Origin: Alphaproteobacteria bacterium
GTDB lineage: Bacteria; Pseudomonadota; Alphaproteobacteria; CAAGCB01; CAG-977
NCBI GenBank assembly: GCA_021639925.1
Contig: JAJXEL010000034.1
Coordinates: 7,557 to 16,082 of the forward strand
Direction of reading: 5' to 3'
DNA length: 8,526 nt
The translations under genes were made by a program, and so were the position numbers. Shown piece after piece: positions 1-7,203 of the stretch. Every line of letters starts with the position of its first letter. The stretch's first letter is position 1. The notes under the pieces were generated by a model. The model made no database searches and was not told the origin of the DNA. It was given only the letters and a program-made list of their open reading frames with translations.

Positions 1-1
1 C

Positions 2-427
2 CCGAAAGTATGGGAATATGTTCAAAACGACGGAAATATCCGCTGGGTGCTGAAAGATATGCCTTCATTAAGCGAAACGTCGGATCTGGCTGCGCGCGCA
101 GGTCTGGCCGCCGAAAAACAGGGCAAATATTTCGAAATGCACCAGGCGATGATTACGCATAACGGCCAGCTGACCGAAGAAGATATTATTACTTATGCAA
201 AATCTTCCGGCCTGAATATGGAACAGTTTGAAAAAGACAGAAAAGACAAGGCGTTGGACAAGATTCTGAATGCTAACCGCATTTTGGCGAACCGCCTTGA
301 ATTCCGCGGAATCCCGAATTTCATTATCGGCGATTTTATTTCTCCGGGGGCAATGATGGGCGACGAGCTGGACGTTAACGTCAAAGCTATTCGTGAAAAG
401 GCTGCCGGTGCCGAAACGGCTGAATAA
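2..427 (+). CDS. DsbA-family thiol:disulfide oxidoreductase (C-terminal part)
   Basis: The reading frame is open from the left edge, so the true start, any signal peptide and the CXXC active site lie outside the window; 141 residues are visible. The visible part matches the helical insert and the final thioredoxin-fold strands of DsbA/Com1/BdbD-like proteins: an AARAGLAAEKQGKYFEMHQAM stretch (family pattern: Ala-rich helix, then QGKY and MH), LTEEDIITYAKSSGL, and RGIPNFIIGD with the cis-proline (visible residue 105) that faces the CXXC. Family members act in the periplasm or at the outer membrane, forming or shuffling disulfide bonds. A GTG at 47 could be mistaken for a start, but the homology continues upstream of it (PKVWEYVQNDGNIRWVLKDMP fits the usual DPKVR...FK.(F/M)P segment). 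Oxidase versus isomerase cannot be decided without the CXXC and its partner. An intrinsic terminator follows 15 bases after the stop, so this is the last gene of its transcript. Confidence 0.88.
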   Translation, partial: PKVWEYVQNDGNIRWVLKDMPSLSETSDLAARAGLAAEKQGKYFEMHQAMITHNGQLTEEDIITYAKSSGLNMEQFEKDRKDKALDKILNANRILANRLEFRGIPNFIIGDFISPGAMMGDELDVNVKAIREKAAGAETAE

Positions 428-442
428 TATCTGATTTTATAG

Positions 443-471
443 AAACGCCGGAAAATTTCCGGCGTTTTTTT
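443..471 (+). terminator. Intrinsic terminator after the DsbA-family gene
   Basis: The left arm AAACGCCGG (443-451) and right arm CCGGCGTTT (459-467) pair perfectly, and the pairing can extend through the AAA/TTT flanks into the loop. A run of seven T follows (465-471). This is a textbook Rho-independent terminator in + orientation. It ends 12 bases before the start codon of the next gene. Confidence 0.92.
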
Positions 472-474
472 GTT

Positions 475-480
475 GGAGGA
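475..480 (+). promoter_or_regulatory. Ribosome-binding site of the P-loop kinase gene
   Basis: GGAGGA lies three bases before the ATG at 484, a near-perfect Shine-Dalgarno sequence with slightly short spacing. It supports that start and is much stronger than the site in front of glnE. It begins only three bases after the T-run of the upstream terminator. Confidence 0.8.
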
Positions 481-483
481 AAT

Positions 484-1011
484 ATGCTGATTATTCTGGG
501 CGGACTGCCGGGGACAGGCAAAACGACAACGGCCGGTATCTTGGCGCGGTTATTGCAGGCCGTTTATCTGCGCATTGATACGATCGAACATGCTTTAGCC
601 GGTAAATATATTGAAAAATCCGCTATGAATGACGCCGGTTATGCCGCGGCATACGGCGTGGCGGAAGATAATCTGCGCCTGGGCCGGTATGTCATTGCCG
701 ACAGTGTCAATCCTTTGGAAATAACGCGCCGGTCTTGGCGGCGGACGGCGGAACGCGCCGGCGTTTCGTTTCTGGACGTGGAATTTATTTGTTCCGATCC
801 GGAGCAACACCGATATCGTGTTGAAAACAGAACATGCGATCTGCCGGGATTTGTGTTGCCGTCGTGGCAAGACGTTATTGAACGGCACTATGAACGACGC
901 ACGGACGACCGCCTGATCTGCGATACGGCCGTTATGTCGGCGCAGGCTGCCGCGGATTTTATTTTACAACATATCAGCGTCCGGCCGGTTCATGATGCAG
1001 GACGTCTGTAA
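484..1011 (+). CDS. Small P-loop ATPase/kinase (AAA_33, COG0645-like), substrate unknown
   Basis: This is a 175-residue protein. The Walker A motif GLPGTGKT (residues 7-14) follows a hydrophobic first strand, as in gluconate kinase, chloramphenicol phosphotransferase and zeta-toxin-like kinases. LRIDTIEHAL (29-38) supplies the acidic residue (Asp32) after strand 2, where this superfamily binds its substrate. VIADSVNP (70-77) is the Walker B-like strand, and CSDPEQHRYRVENR (103-116) with the following RxxR/DTA segment is the lid and C-terminal region. The VIADSVNP...CSD...HR.RVE.R pattern is typical of COG0645 predicted kinases, some of which are fused to an aminoglycoside phosphotransferase-like domain; here it stands alone. 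No membrane segment or signal peptide is seen. The start is set by GGAGGA just upstream. The last 12 codons overlap the 3' end of the opposing AsmA-like gene. Phosphotransfer to a small molecule is an inference from the family; no neighbour reveals the substrate, and no antitoxin-like gene is next to it. Confidence 0.88.
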   Translation: MLIILGGLPGTGKTTTAGILARLLQAVYLRIDTIEHALAGKYIEKSAMNDAGYAAAYGVAEDNLRLGRYVIADSVNPLEITRRSWRRTAERAGVSFLDVEFICSDPEQHRYRVENRTCDLPGFVLPSWQDVIERHYERRTDDRLICDTAVMSAQAAADFILQHISVRPVHDAGRL

Positions 1012-4000
1012 ATTCCGTTTCCTGTGAAGGATCCAGCGGTTTGTATTGTTTGGCCGGGGGAGAAGGGGCCGTGCTTTTCTGCGGTTCGGTACGGCTCATA
1101 TCCTGATCGTTATTCGATAACTTGCCGAACAAGGAACGTATCGCTCCGGGCGCCAGAGCCGAAAAAGCGTTAACGGAAATATCCGGCGCGGGCAGTTTTC
1201 CTTTGATCGTATAGGTCGGCGCGATTAATCCGCCGCCTTTTTCCCCGGAAAAGATTTTGCCGATCAAAGGGATTTTTCCCAAAAGGCTGTTTAATGTATA
1301 AAACGGAATAAGCGATCCGCGCAGGTTCAGGTATCCCGTCTGGCGGTAATATTTGCCGTTAAGCGTGATTCCCAGCGAGGCGCCCGATATAACGGCGTCA
1401 TAAACGGTCAGGCTTTCTTTGTCCGTTGTATAGGGAATTTCGGCTTTGTCAAAAAACAACCCTTCGCCGCGCAGGGTGTCGATGATGCCGGTCAGCGACG
1501 TTAACATCAAAAGGCGTGTCAGGATTTGTTGTTCTTCCAGATAAAAATCTGAAATTTTGACAGTTCCCCGCGATCCCGTAGGAAAAGTATATATGCCGTC
1601 CAGTTTTAATTTGCCGCCTTTGACGGTTGAAATATAATCCAAGGCTTTTAATGTATATCCGGCGTCCTGAGAAGTCATGGAAACGGTATATTTGTTTTTT
1701 TCCGCCGTCGGCGTCAAAGAAAGAAGCAAAGGAACTTTTTGCTGTCCGATATAACCGGCGACTTCCATTTTTTTCCAGCCGGACTGATAATGGGCGGAAA
1801 AAGCATTGTTTTCCGAAAATCCCGCGCGGCTGAGCCATAATTTATCAATGGCGGCCTGAAAAAACATATTGGGGGCGGAGTCGCTTTTTTGTTCCCGGGC
1901 GTCGCCGGATTCTGAAAAGGATACTCCTTTGCTCAACAGTCCGGAAAGATCCAGTTCCGCGCCGTTCAGGTCAAAAGAAATCGTTTTGTCCGGCTGAAAC
2001 CGTACGCGCAGACGCGCGTTTGTCCGTCCGGTCCGAATGGGATTGACCTCTATTTTATTCAGCTGCCCGGTTTTGGTAAAATTAATACTGCTGCGGATAT
2101 AGGTTTTGTTGGCGTCTGTCAATTCGATCAAAGGCATATCCCGCGGCCGGCCGTTGTTCATCTGCAGCTGCAGAACGCCTTTTCCGGCTGTTTTCGGGGG
2201 CTTGACCCAGCCGATTTCCCGGATATCAATGCCGGCGTTTGTCAAATCGCTGGTTATTTCCAGAAAACCTGATCCGTTATTTTTGGTGACCAGATGCAGA
2301 TCCGTCGGCAAAACGCCGCTGACGGCCGGCGGGTCAAACAAAGGATAGCCCAGGAAATCCCTGGCCCGTTCGTTTAAATCAATATGCAGCCGGATATCAG
2401 CCGTTATTTCTTTGGATTTGTCAAAACTTTGGAACAGGGAATATTTTGCCGTGGAGGAATAAAACAAAGCCGTTCCGTTAAGCGTTAAATCCCTGTCGTT
2501 TAATTCCAGCTGCAATATGGCGTCCTGCAGGCCGTATCCCAAAGCAATGTCGCCGATGTCTGCGTTTTGAACGTCGGCGCTGGCTTTGATTTTAATTTGA
2601 TCGGCGCTTTGGAAAGCGTCGCCGATCGGAAAAGCCAGCTGTAAATTGCCTTTTGCCGTTCCGGTTGTTTTGTCCGGCTTTAAGCCCATGTCTTTCGCCA
2701 ATCCCAGGGGCGGAGCGTCCAAAACGGTTAAAATGTCGGGAACTTTCCCGGATAAATCAAGATTCAAAACGGCGGAAGAAACGGGTTTTGTTAAATCCAG
2801 AAAAGTTAAAGTGCCGCCGTCTGCGATTGAAATGCTGTCCGTATTGCCCTTTGAAACTGTGATGGTGATTTTATCGCGCGTTAAATAAACATTTCCCGAA
2901 ACGGCATTGATCGGCGGCATTCCGTCCATATAGCTGACCTGAGTGTCAACGACGTTGACCGTTCCGTCCACTTTATCGGCGTCAACGCCGTTTTCATTTT
3001 TCAAACCGGCAAAATGCAGAGCAAATTTGGCGTCTGTAATCAGTCCGCCTTTCAGGTTTTCCTTAACCCAGCCGTGGACGTCCGGCCCGATGGAAGCCGG
3101 CCAGTAATCCGGCAGCATGTCCATGGGAATATTCGTTGCTTCGGCATTTAAAACAGCCTGGATTTTTTCCCAGTTCTGCGCGTCGATGGCTTCGCCGATA
3201 CCGGAAACGGAAAAATTACCCCAGGCTTTGCCGCCGTTTTGCAAAATCAGGCGGAAATTGGAAATATCAAAGTTGTTGGCCGATCCGTACCATGAACCGT
3301 TCAGTTTAAAACGGCTGAGGTTATAACGGGCAATAACGGGAGCAGGCAGATTGACAATGCCTTCGCCGCCGGTAATTTCAAAGTCGATTCTGTCAATCGC
3401 TTCGCGCCAGTCGGCCAAAGAGCTGCCGTTCATTAAAGGCAGAGCGTCAATCTGCGTGTTGACGGCCAGGCTGACGGGCGTCGTGAAATTTTTTAAATAC
3501 GGATATTTCTGCGCGGCCAGAGAATTAGTCAGGTCCAAATCATCAATATTGACGGCAAAAGAAATTTTTTTCCCTTTGCCTTTCCACCGGCCGTTCAGGT
3601 TAATCATCAACAGCTTGTTGTTTTTCATCTGCACGGCCAGGGAACCGTTGAGATGATTTTTTCTGAAACGGCGCGAATAAGTCAAATTAACGGCCGGCAG
3701 AGACCATTCGGCCTGGTGTTTGATATCTGTGATTTTTATCGCGGCCTTGACCAAAGAAAATTCGGTCAAATGTTCTTCGCGCTTTAACAGGCGGAGCATT
3801 GTTTCCAAGGAAAAAGACGGTTTATTTTCTTCTTCGGCCTCTTTTAATTCCCCTGTCTGGTCAATCTGCAGGTGCAGATATGGGCGGTAAACGGCGATTG
3901 TTCTGGGCGCGATCGTGCCGTGCATCAAAGCGATCAGGCTGAATGAAAAAGACATTTGCGGCACGGCCAGAACCAATCGTTTTTGTTCGTCGAACGCTTT

Positions 4001-4243
4001 GAAGTTTTTCAAGGCAAAATCAATCGGGTGACGTATGCCGCCCCAGCGCATTTCGGCCGATTCAATGGAAATATCGGCGACGGTGTCCGATGACGAAGCG
4101 GCTTGTATCAGATAAGGAATATAGGGGTTGATGTCGATCGGGCCTTTATGCAGCCGCCAGAAAAAAGCGCCGGTTGCTGCCAGCAGGCAGGCAACGGTGA
4201 TTTGCAGAAAAATCAAAAAAAATCTGAAAACCTTGCGCAACAC
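974..4243 (-). CDS. AsmA-like / DUF3971 (YhdP-type) inner-membrane-anchored envelope protein
   Basis: From a GTG start this encodes 1089 residues. An N-terminal membrane helix (about residues 4-28, VFRFFLIFLQITVACLLAA...) follows only a few residues including Arg and Lys, so the bulk should be periplasmic. The long middle is beta-rich and repetitive (many alternating FxLxG...L.L stretches, e.g. ITGGEGIVNLPAPVIA, GTVNVVDTQVSYMDG), as in AsmA/TamB/YhdP proteins. The AsmA-like C-terminal region (about 908-1038) has LTRLLMLTSLTGIIDTLRGEG, LNLRGSLIPFYTLNSLLGKIPLIG and VNAFSALAPGAIRSLF, matching alphaproteobacterial DUF3971/AsmA_2 proteins. A polar, Pro-rich tail of about 50 residues follows. In E. 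coli, relatives (YhdP, TamB, YdbH) carry phospholipid from inner to outer membrane through a long groove; the same role here is inferred. The GTG at 4243 is chosen because AAGGGG sits 7 bases upstream and the membrane helix starts right after it. An in-frame TTG at 4342 would reach into glnE and adds no recognisable sequence. The 3' end overlaps the kinase by 38 bases. Confidence 0.9.
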   Translation of the reverse strand: MLRKVFRFFLIFLQITVACLLAATGAFFWRLHKGPIDINPYIPYLIQAASSSDTVADISIESAEMRWGGIRHPIDFALKNFKAFDEQKRLVLAVPQMSFSFSLIALMHGTIAPRTIAVYRPYLHLQIDQTGELKEAEEENKPSFSLETMLRLLKREEHLTEFSLVKAAIKITDIKHQAEWSLPAVNLTYSRRFRKNHLNGSLAVQMKNNKLLMINLNGRWKGKGKKISFAVNIDDLDLTNSLAAQKYPYLKNFTTPVSLAVNTQIDALPLMNGSSLADWREAIDRIDFEITGGEGIVNLPAPVIARYNLSRFKLNGSWYGSANNFDISNFRLILQNGGKAWGNFSVSGIGEAIDAQNWEKIQAVLNAEATNIPMDMLPDYWPASIGPDVHGWVKENLKGGLITDAKFALHFAGLKNENGVDADKVDGTVNVVDTQVSYMDGMPPINAVSGNVYLTRDKITITVSKGNTDSISIADGGTLTFLDLTKPVSSAVLNLDLSGKVPDILTVLDAPPLGLAKDMGLKPDKTTGTAKGNLQLAFPIGDAFQSADQIKIKASADVQNADIGDIALGYGLQDAILQLELNDRDLTLNGTALFYSSTAKYSLFQSFDKSKEITADIRLHIDLNERARDFLGYPLFDPPAVSGVLPTDLHLVTKNNGSGFLEITSDLTNAGIDIREIGWVKPPKTAGKGVLQLQMNNGRPRDMPLIELTDANKTYIRSSINFTKTGQLNKIEVNPIRTGRTNARLRVRFQPDKTISFDLNGAELDLSGLLSKGVSFSESGDAREQKSDSAPNMFFQAAIDKLWLSRAGFSENNAFSAHYQSGWKKMEVAGYIGQQKVPLLLSLTPTAEKNKYTVSMTSQDAGYTLKALDYISTVKGGKLKLDGIYTFPTGSRGTVKISDFYLEEQQILTRLLMLTSLTGIIDTLRGEGLFFDKAEIPYTTDKESLTVYDAVISGASLGITLNGKYYRQTGYLNLRGSLIPFYTLNSLLGKIPLIGKIFSGEKGGGLIAPTYTIKGKLPAPDISVNAFSALAPGAIRSLFGKLSNNDQDMSRTEPQKSTAPSPPAKQYKPLDPSQETEFTDVLHHEPAGR

Positions 4244-4250
4244 GAATAAA

Positions 4251-4256
4251 CCCCTT
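4251..4256 (-). promoter_or_regulatory. Ribosome-binding site deciding the GTG start of the AsmA-like gene
   Basis: On the minus strand the bases read AAGGGG, followed by a 7-base spacer and GTG (4243-4241). No comparable site precedes the upstream in-frame TTG (4342) or ATG (4330), so this decides the start. Confidence 0.75.
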
Positions 4257-4268
4257 AAAACAGAGTCT

Positions 4269-4297
4269 ACTATAGAATCACCACCGCGTTCTTTCCA
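4269..4297 (-). promoter_or_regulatory. Probable sigma70-type promoter of the AsmA-like gene
   Basis: On the minus strand, TGGAAA (4297-4292; four of six matches to TTGACA) is followed by a 17-base spacer and TATAGT (4274-4269; five of six matches to TATAAT). Transcription would begin near 4262, giving a leader of about 20 bases that contains the AAGGGG site. It was predicted by eye only. Confidence 0.5.
4271..4276 (+). promoter_or_regulatory. Possible -10 element of glnE, overlapping the opposing -10
   Basis: TATAGA on the + strand occupies nearly the same bases as TATAGT on the - strand because its core CTATAG is a palindrome. It would start glnE transcription near 4283, giving a leader of roughly 20 bases. 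No convincing -35 box is found at 16-18 bases upstream and there is no extended -10, so this is tentative. If it is wrong, the glnE promoter lies inside the 5' end of the opposing gene. Confidence 0.3.
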
Positions 4298-4305
4298 CAA
4301 AGAAG

Positions 4306-7203
4306 ATGAATTTAAAACAAAAAAACACATATTTATTGCCAAAGGATCATCTCCTGTACAAAGAATGGACAGAAGGGCTGTCCGATCTGCCCCGCGAAAC
4401 GGCGTTGTTTTTTCAAACGGCGGCGGCTGATGAATTTATCCGCCGCCAGCTGGGATATTTAAACGGGACTTCGCCTTATCTGGTGCGCCTGATTTTGGCG
4501 GAACGCAAATTTTTGGCGGATATTATTCAAAAAGGGTATCGGCAGGTTTTTGCCGCGGTATTGAAAGAATCGTTTTTACGCCTGTACGGTATGCGGGATA
4601 CGGATATGGTCGGCAAAGAACTGCGTTTGTTAAAACGCCGCTGCGCTTTGCTGATTGCTTTGGCCGACATTGACGGGCAGTGGGATTTGGGAAAGGTAAC
4701 GCACGCTTTGTCCGTTTTGGCCGAAGCCTGCGTGCGTATTGCCGTTTGCGCGGTTTTGCTGCGTTATCATGAAAAGGGCGATTTATGTCTGCCCGATCCG
4801 GCAAATCCGGAAAAAGACAGCGGTTTTTTCCTGATCGCAATGGGCAAGTTAGGGGCCGGAGAATTGAATTATTCGTCGGATATCGACTTGATTATTTTAT
4901 TTGACGAAGACAAGGTTCCCTATACGGGAAAAAGAGAAACCGGTTCGTTTTTTACCCGGCTGACACAGGAAATCATCGCGCTTTTGGACGACAAGACGGC
5001 TTACGGATATGTGTTCAGAACGGATCTGCGCCTGCGGCCGGATCCGGGGTCGACGCCGGTGGCGCTCAGTACGCAGGCGGCGGCCTGTTATTATGAAAGC
5101 TTTGCCCAGAACTGGGAACGCGCCGCGTTTATCAAAGCCCGCGTCATTGCCGGGGACAAGGCTGCCGGAAATGCTTTTTTAAAGGAAATCAAACCCTTTG
5201 TCTGGCGGCGGACAACTGATTTTTACGCGCTGCGCCAAATCAGCGAAATCAAACGTTCTTTGGGCGCCAGAAGCACCGAAACGCCGGATAAAGCCGGCTT
5301 TAACGTCAAGCTGGGGCAGGGCGGTATCCGTGAAATCGAATTTTTTACCCAGCTGCAGCAGCTGTTATGGGGCGGCCGGGATCCGCGCCTGCGTGCCAGA
5401 GGAACTCTGGTCGCTTTGAACGCTTTGACCAAAGCCGGGTGGGTAAAACCGCGGGACAGGCAGGATCTGATTGACGCTTATACTTTTCTGCGCCGGCTGG
5501 AACATCGTTTGCAAATGATTGACGACCAGCAGACGCAGACTTTGCCGAAATCCGCGGAAGAACTGGACGCGCTGGCCCGCTTTGACGGGTTTGAAAACAG
5601 CGGCGATTTCCTGCGTGTCCTGACGGATCATTGTGCCCGTGTGCGCCGGATTTATGATTCTCTGTTCGCCAGGGACGATCATGACGGCGCGCGGATTCTT
5701 TCTTTCAGCGGAACGGACGTTCCCGTTGAAACGGCGGAATATTTAAAAGGGCTGGGATTTAAAAATATTGATACGATCGGCGAAACGGTGCGCGGGTGGC
5801 TGTCGGGGCGTTACCGCGCTTTGCGCAGCGACAGGGCGCGCGAATTAATGGCCGATCTGCTGACGCCGATCTTTAACGCTTTGGGGAAAAGCGAAAATCA
5901 GGACGCGGCTTTTCTGGCTTTTGACGAATTTCTGCGCGGTTTGCCCGCCGGCGTGCAGCTGTTTTCTTTGTTTCAATCGCGTCCGGCGCTGCTGGATCTG
6001 CTGGCCGGGCTGATTTCCGCCGCGCCCGTTTTATCGCGGGAATTGACCTATCATAACGAGTTGTTTGACGCCGTATTAAGCCCGTCTTTCTTTTCTCCTT
6101 TTCCCGGTATGCCGGAACTGCGGGCAGAGGCCGAAGCTTTGCTGGAACTGGCGGAAGACGACGAACAGGCGTTGGACGCTATGCGCCGTTTCGTGCGGGA
6201 AAAGAAATTTCGCTGCGCCGTGCTGTTTTTGCAGGGCCTGATGAACAAAGAAGAACCGGGACAATGTCTGTCAGATCTGGCTTCGGCTGTTTTGCAAGCG
6301 TTGTGTCCGGTCGTTTTGCGCAGCTTTGAAAAGCGTTACGGCCGGTTTGACCAGTCGTCTTTTTCTTTTGTGCTGCTGGGAAAGGCCGGCAGCGCGGAAA
6401 TGACTTTTTCTTCGGATCTGGACATTTTGTTCGTTTATGATGTGCGTGACAACGCTTCCGGTTCGTCCGGCGGCGCTTCGTCTTTATCCCCCGGCGTCTA
6501 TTATGCCCGTCTGGCGCAGCGGTTTGTCAATGCTTTGACCGCGAATACCAAAGAAGGGATTCTCTGGTCGGTCGATATGCGTCTGCGCCCGTCCGGAAAT
6601 GCCGGGCCGGCAGCGGCTTCATTTGATTCTTTTGATCATTATTACGCCGGTTCCGCCTGGACTTGGGAACTGATGGCGTTGACAAAAGCCAGAGTCGTCT
6701 GGGGCGAAACGGATAAAATGTCGGCTGAAATTCAAAAACAGCTCTGCCGTTTTCGCGATCCTGACAAGTTACGGCAGGACGTCTGCGCCATGCGGGAAAA
6801 AATCAGGGAACAATTCCGCATTTTGTCCGTTAAAGATCAGATTAAATACGGCGGCGGCGGAATGGTTGATATTGAATTTTCCGCGCAATATCTGCAGCTG
6901 AAATATGCCGGACAGTATCCGGACCTGCTGCAAAGAGCAGTTGTTCCCGTTTTTGCCAAAGCCGTCGAATATGGCCTGATCAAACCGCAGACCGGACAGG
7001 TTTTCATGCAGGCGTACCGGTTATGGACGTTATTGTCTGTTTTGTTGTCTTTATGTCCCGCGGACGCGGAAGCCGGCTGGGAAAATATTTCAACCCCGAC
7101 AATCCGGCAGATGTGCCGTTTTTGCGCGGTTGAAGACAAAAACGCTTTGCGCCGCCTGATTGAACAAACGGCGGACGGCGCGGCTTTAAACCGGTTGTTC
7201 TGA
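4306..7203 (+). CDS. glnE: Bifunctional glutamine synthetase adenylyltransferase / adenylyl-removase
   Basis: This 965-residue protein is close in length to E. coli GlnE (946). It has the two-headed architecture. The N-terminal nucleotidyltransferase domain carries MGKLGAGELNYSSDIDL (179-195; metal-binding Asp192 and Asp194), FRTDLRLRPDPGSTP (237-251) and LGQGGIREIEFFTQ (336-349). The C-terminal domain carries LGKAGSAEMTFSSDLDIL (691-708; Asp704 and Asp706), WSVDMRLRPSGNAGP (754-768) and YGGGGMVDIEFSAQ (848-861). By family knowledge, the N-terminal half removes AMP from glutamine synthetase by phosphorolysis and the C-terminal half adds AMP, under control of PII and glutamine, switching ammonia assimilation off or on in the cytoplasm. 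Both active sites look intact. Neither glnA nor a PII gene is in the window. ATG at 4306 is the only good start: the upstream frame hits a stop at 4273. The ribosome-binding site is poor (AAAGAAG abutting the ATG). The 3' end overlaps the convergent deoA-like gene by 18 bases. Confidence 0.96.
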   Translation: MNLKQKNTYLLPKDHLLYKEWTEGLSDLPRETALFFQTAAADEFIRRQLGYLNGTSPYLVRLILAERKFLADIIQKGYRQVFAAVLKESFLRLYGMRDTDMVGKELRLLKRRCALLIALADIDGQWDLGKVTHALSVLAEACVRIAVCAVLLRYHEKGDLCLPDPANPEKDSGFFLIAMGKLGAGELNYSSDIDLIILFDEDKVPYTGKRETGSFFTRLTQEIIALLDDKTAYGYVFRTDLRLRPDPGSTPVALSTQAAACYYESFAQNWERAAFIKARVIAGDKAAGNAFLKEIKPFVWRRTTDFYALRQISEIKRSLGARSTETPDKAGFNVKLGQGGIREIEFFTQLQQLLWGGRDPRLRARGTLVALNALTKAGWVKPRDRQDLIDAYTFLRRLEHRLQMIDDQQTQTLPKSAEELDALARFDGFENSGDFLRVLTDHCARVRRIYDSLFARDDHDGARILSFSGTDVPVETAEYLKGLGFKNIDTIGETVRGWLSGRYRALRSDRARELMADLLTPIFNALGKSENQDAAFLAFDEFLRGLPAGVQLFSLFQSRPALLDLLAGLISAAPVLSRELTYHNELFDAVLSPSFFSPFPGMPELRAEAEALLELAEDDEQALDAMRRFVREKKFRCAVLFLQGLMNKEEPGQCLSDLASAVLQALCPVVLRSFEKRYGRFDQSSFSFVLLGKAGSAEMTFSSDLDILFVYDVRDNASGSSGGASSLSPGVYYARLAQRFVNALTANTKEGILWSVDMRLRPSGNAGPAAASFDSFDHYYAGSAWTWELMALTKARVVWGETDKMSAEIQKQLCRFRDPDKLRQDVCAMREKIREQFRILSVKDQIKYGGGGMVDIEFSAQYLQLKYAGQYPDLLQRAVVPVFAKAVEYGLIKPQTGQVFMQAYRLWTLLSVLLSLCPADAEAGWENISTPTIRQMCRFCAVEDKNALRRLIEQTADGAALNRLF

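Noticed and set aside
47..427. A short complete gene starting at GTG 47
   Set aside because: The frame is open to the window edge and the residues before 47 continue the DsbA-family homology, so it is a truncated longer gene.
438..443. TATAGA as a -10 for the kinase gene
   Set aside because: No -35-like sequence lies 16-18 bases upstream, and transcripts would run straight into the terminator at 443-471.
1449..3656. Several open frames of 68-129 codons, on the opposite strand or in another frame, within the AsmA-like gene
   Set aside because: They have no family-like content or ribosome-binding sites and are explained as shadows of the codon pattern of the long gene.
4244..4342. Upstream TTG start for the AsmA-like gene, adding 33 residues
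   Set aside because: It would overlap the start of glnE, lacks a ribosome-binding site, and the extra residues are not family-like. The GTG at 4243 has AAGGGG and leads directly into the membrane helix.
4523..7139. Open frames of 62-105 codons antisense to or out of frame with glnE
   Set aside because: They are rich in Arg, Ser and Pro as expected for shadows, while glnE itself is continuous and fully conserved in motif order.
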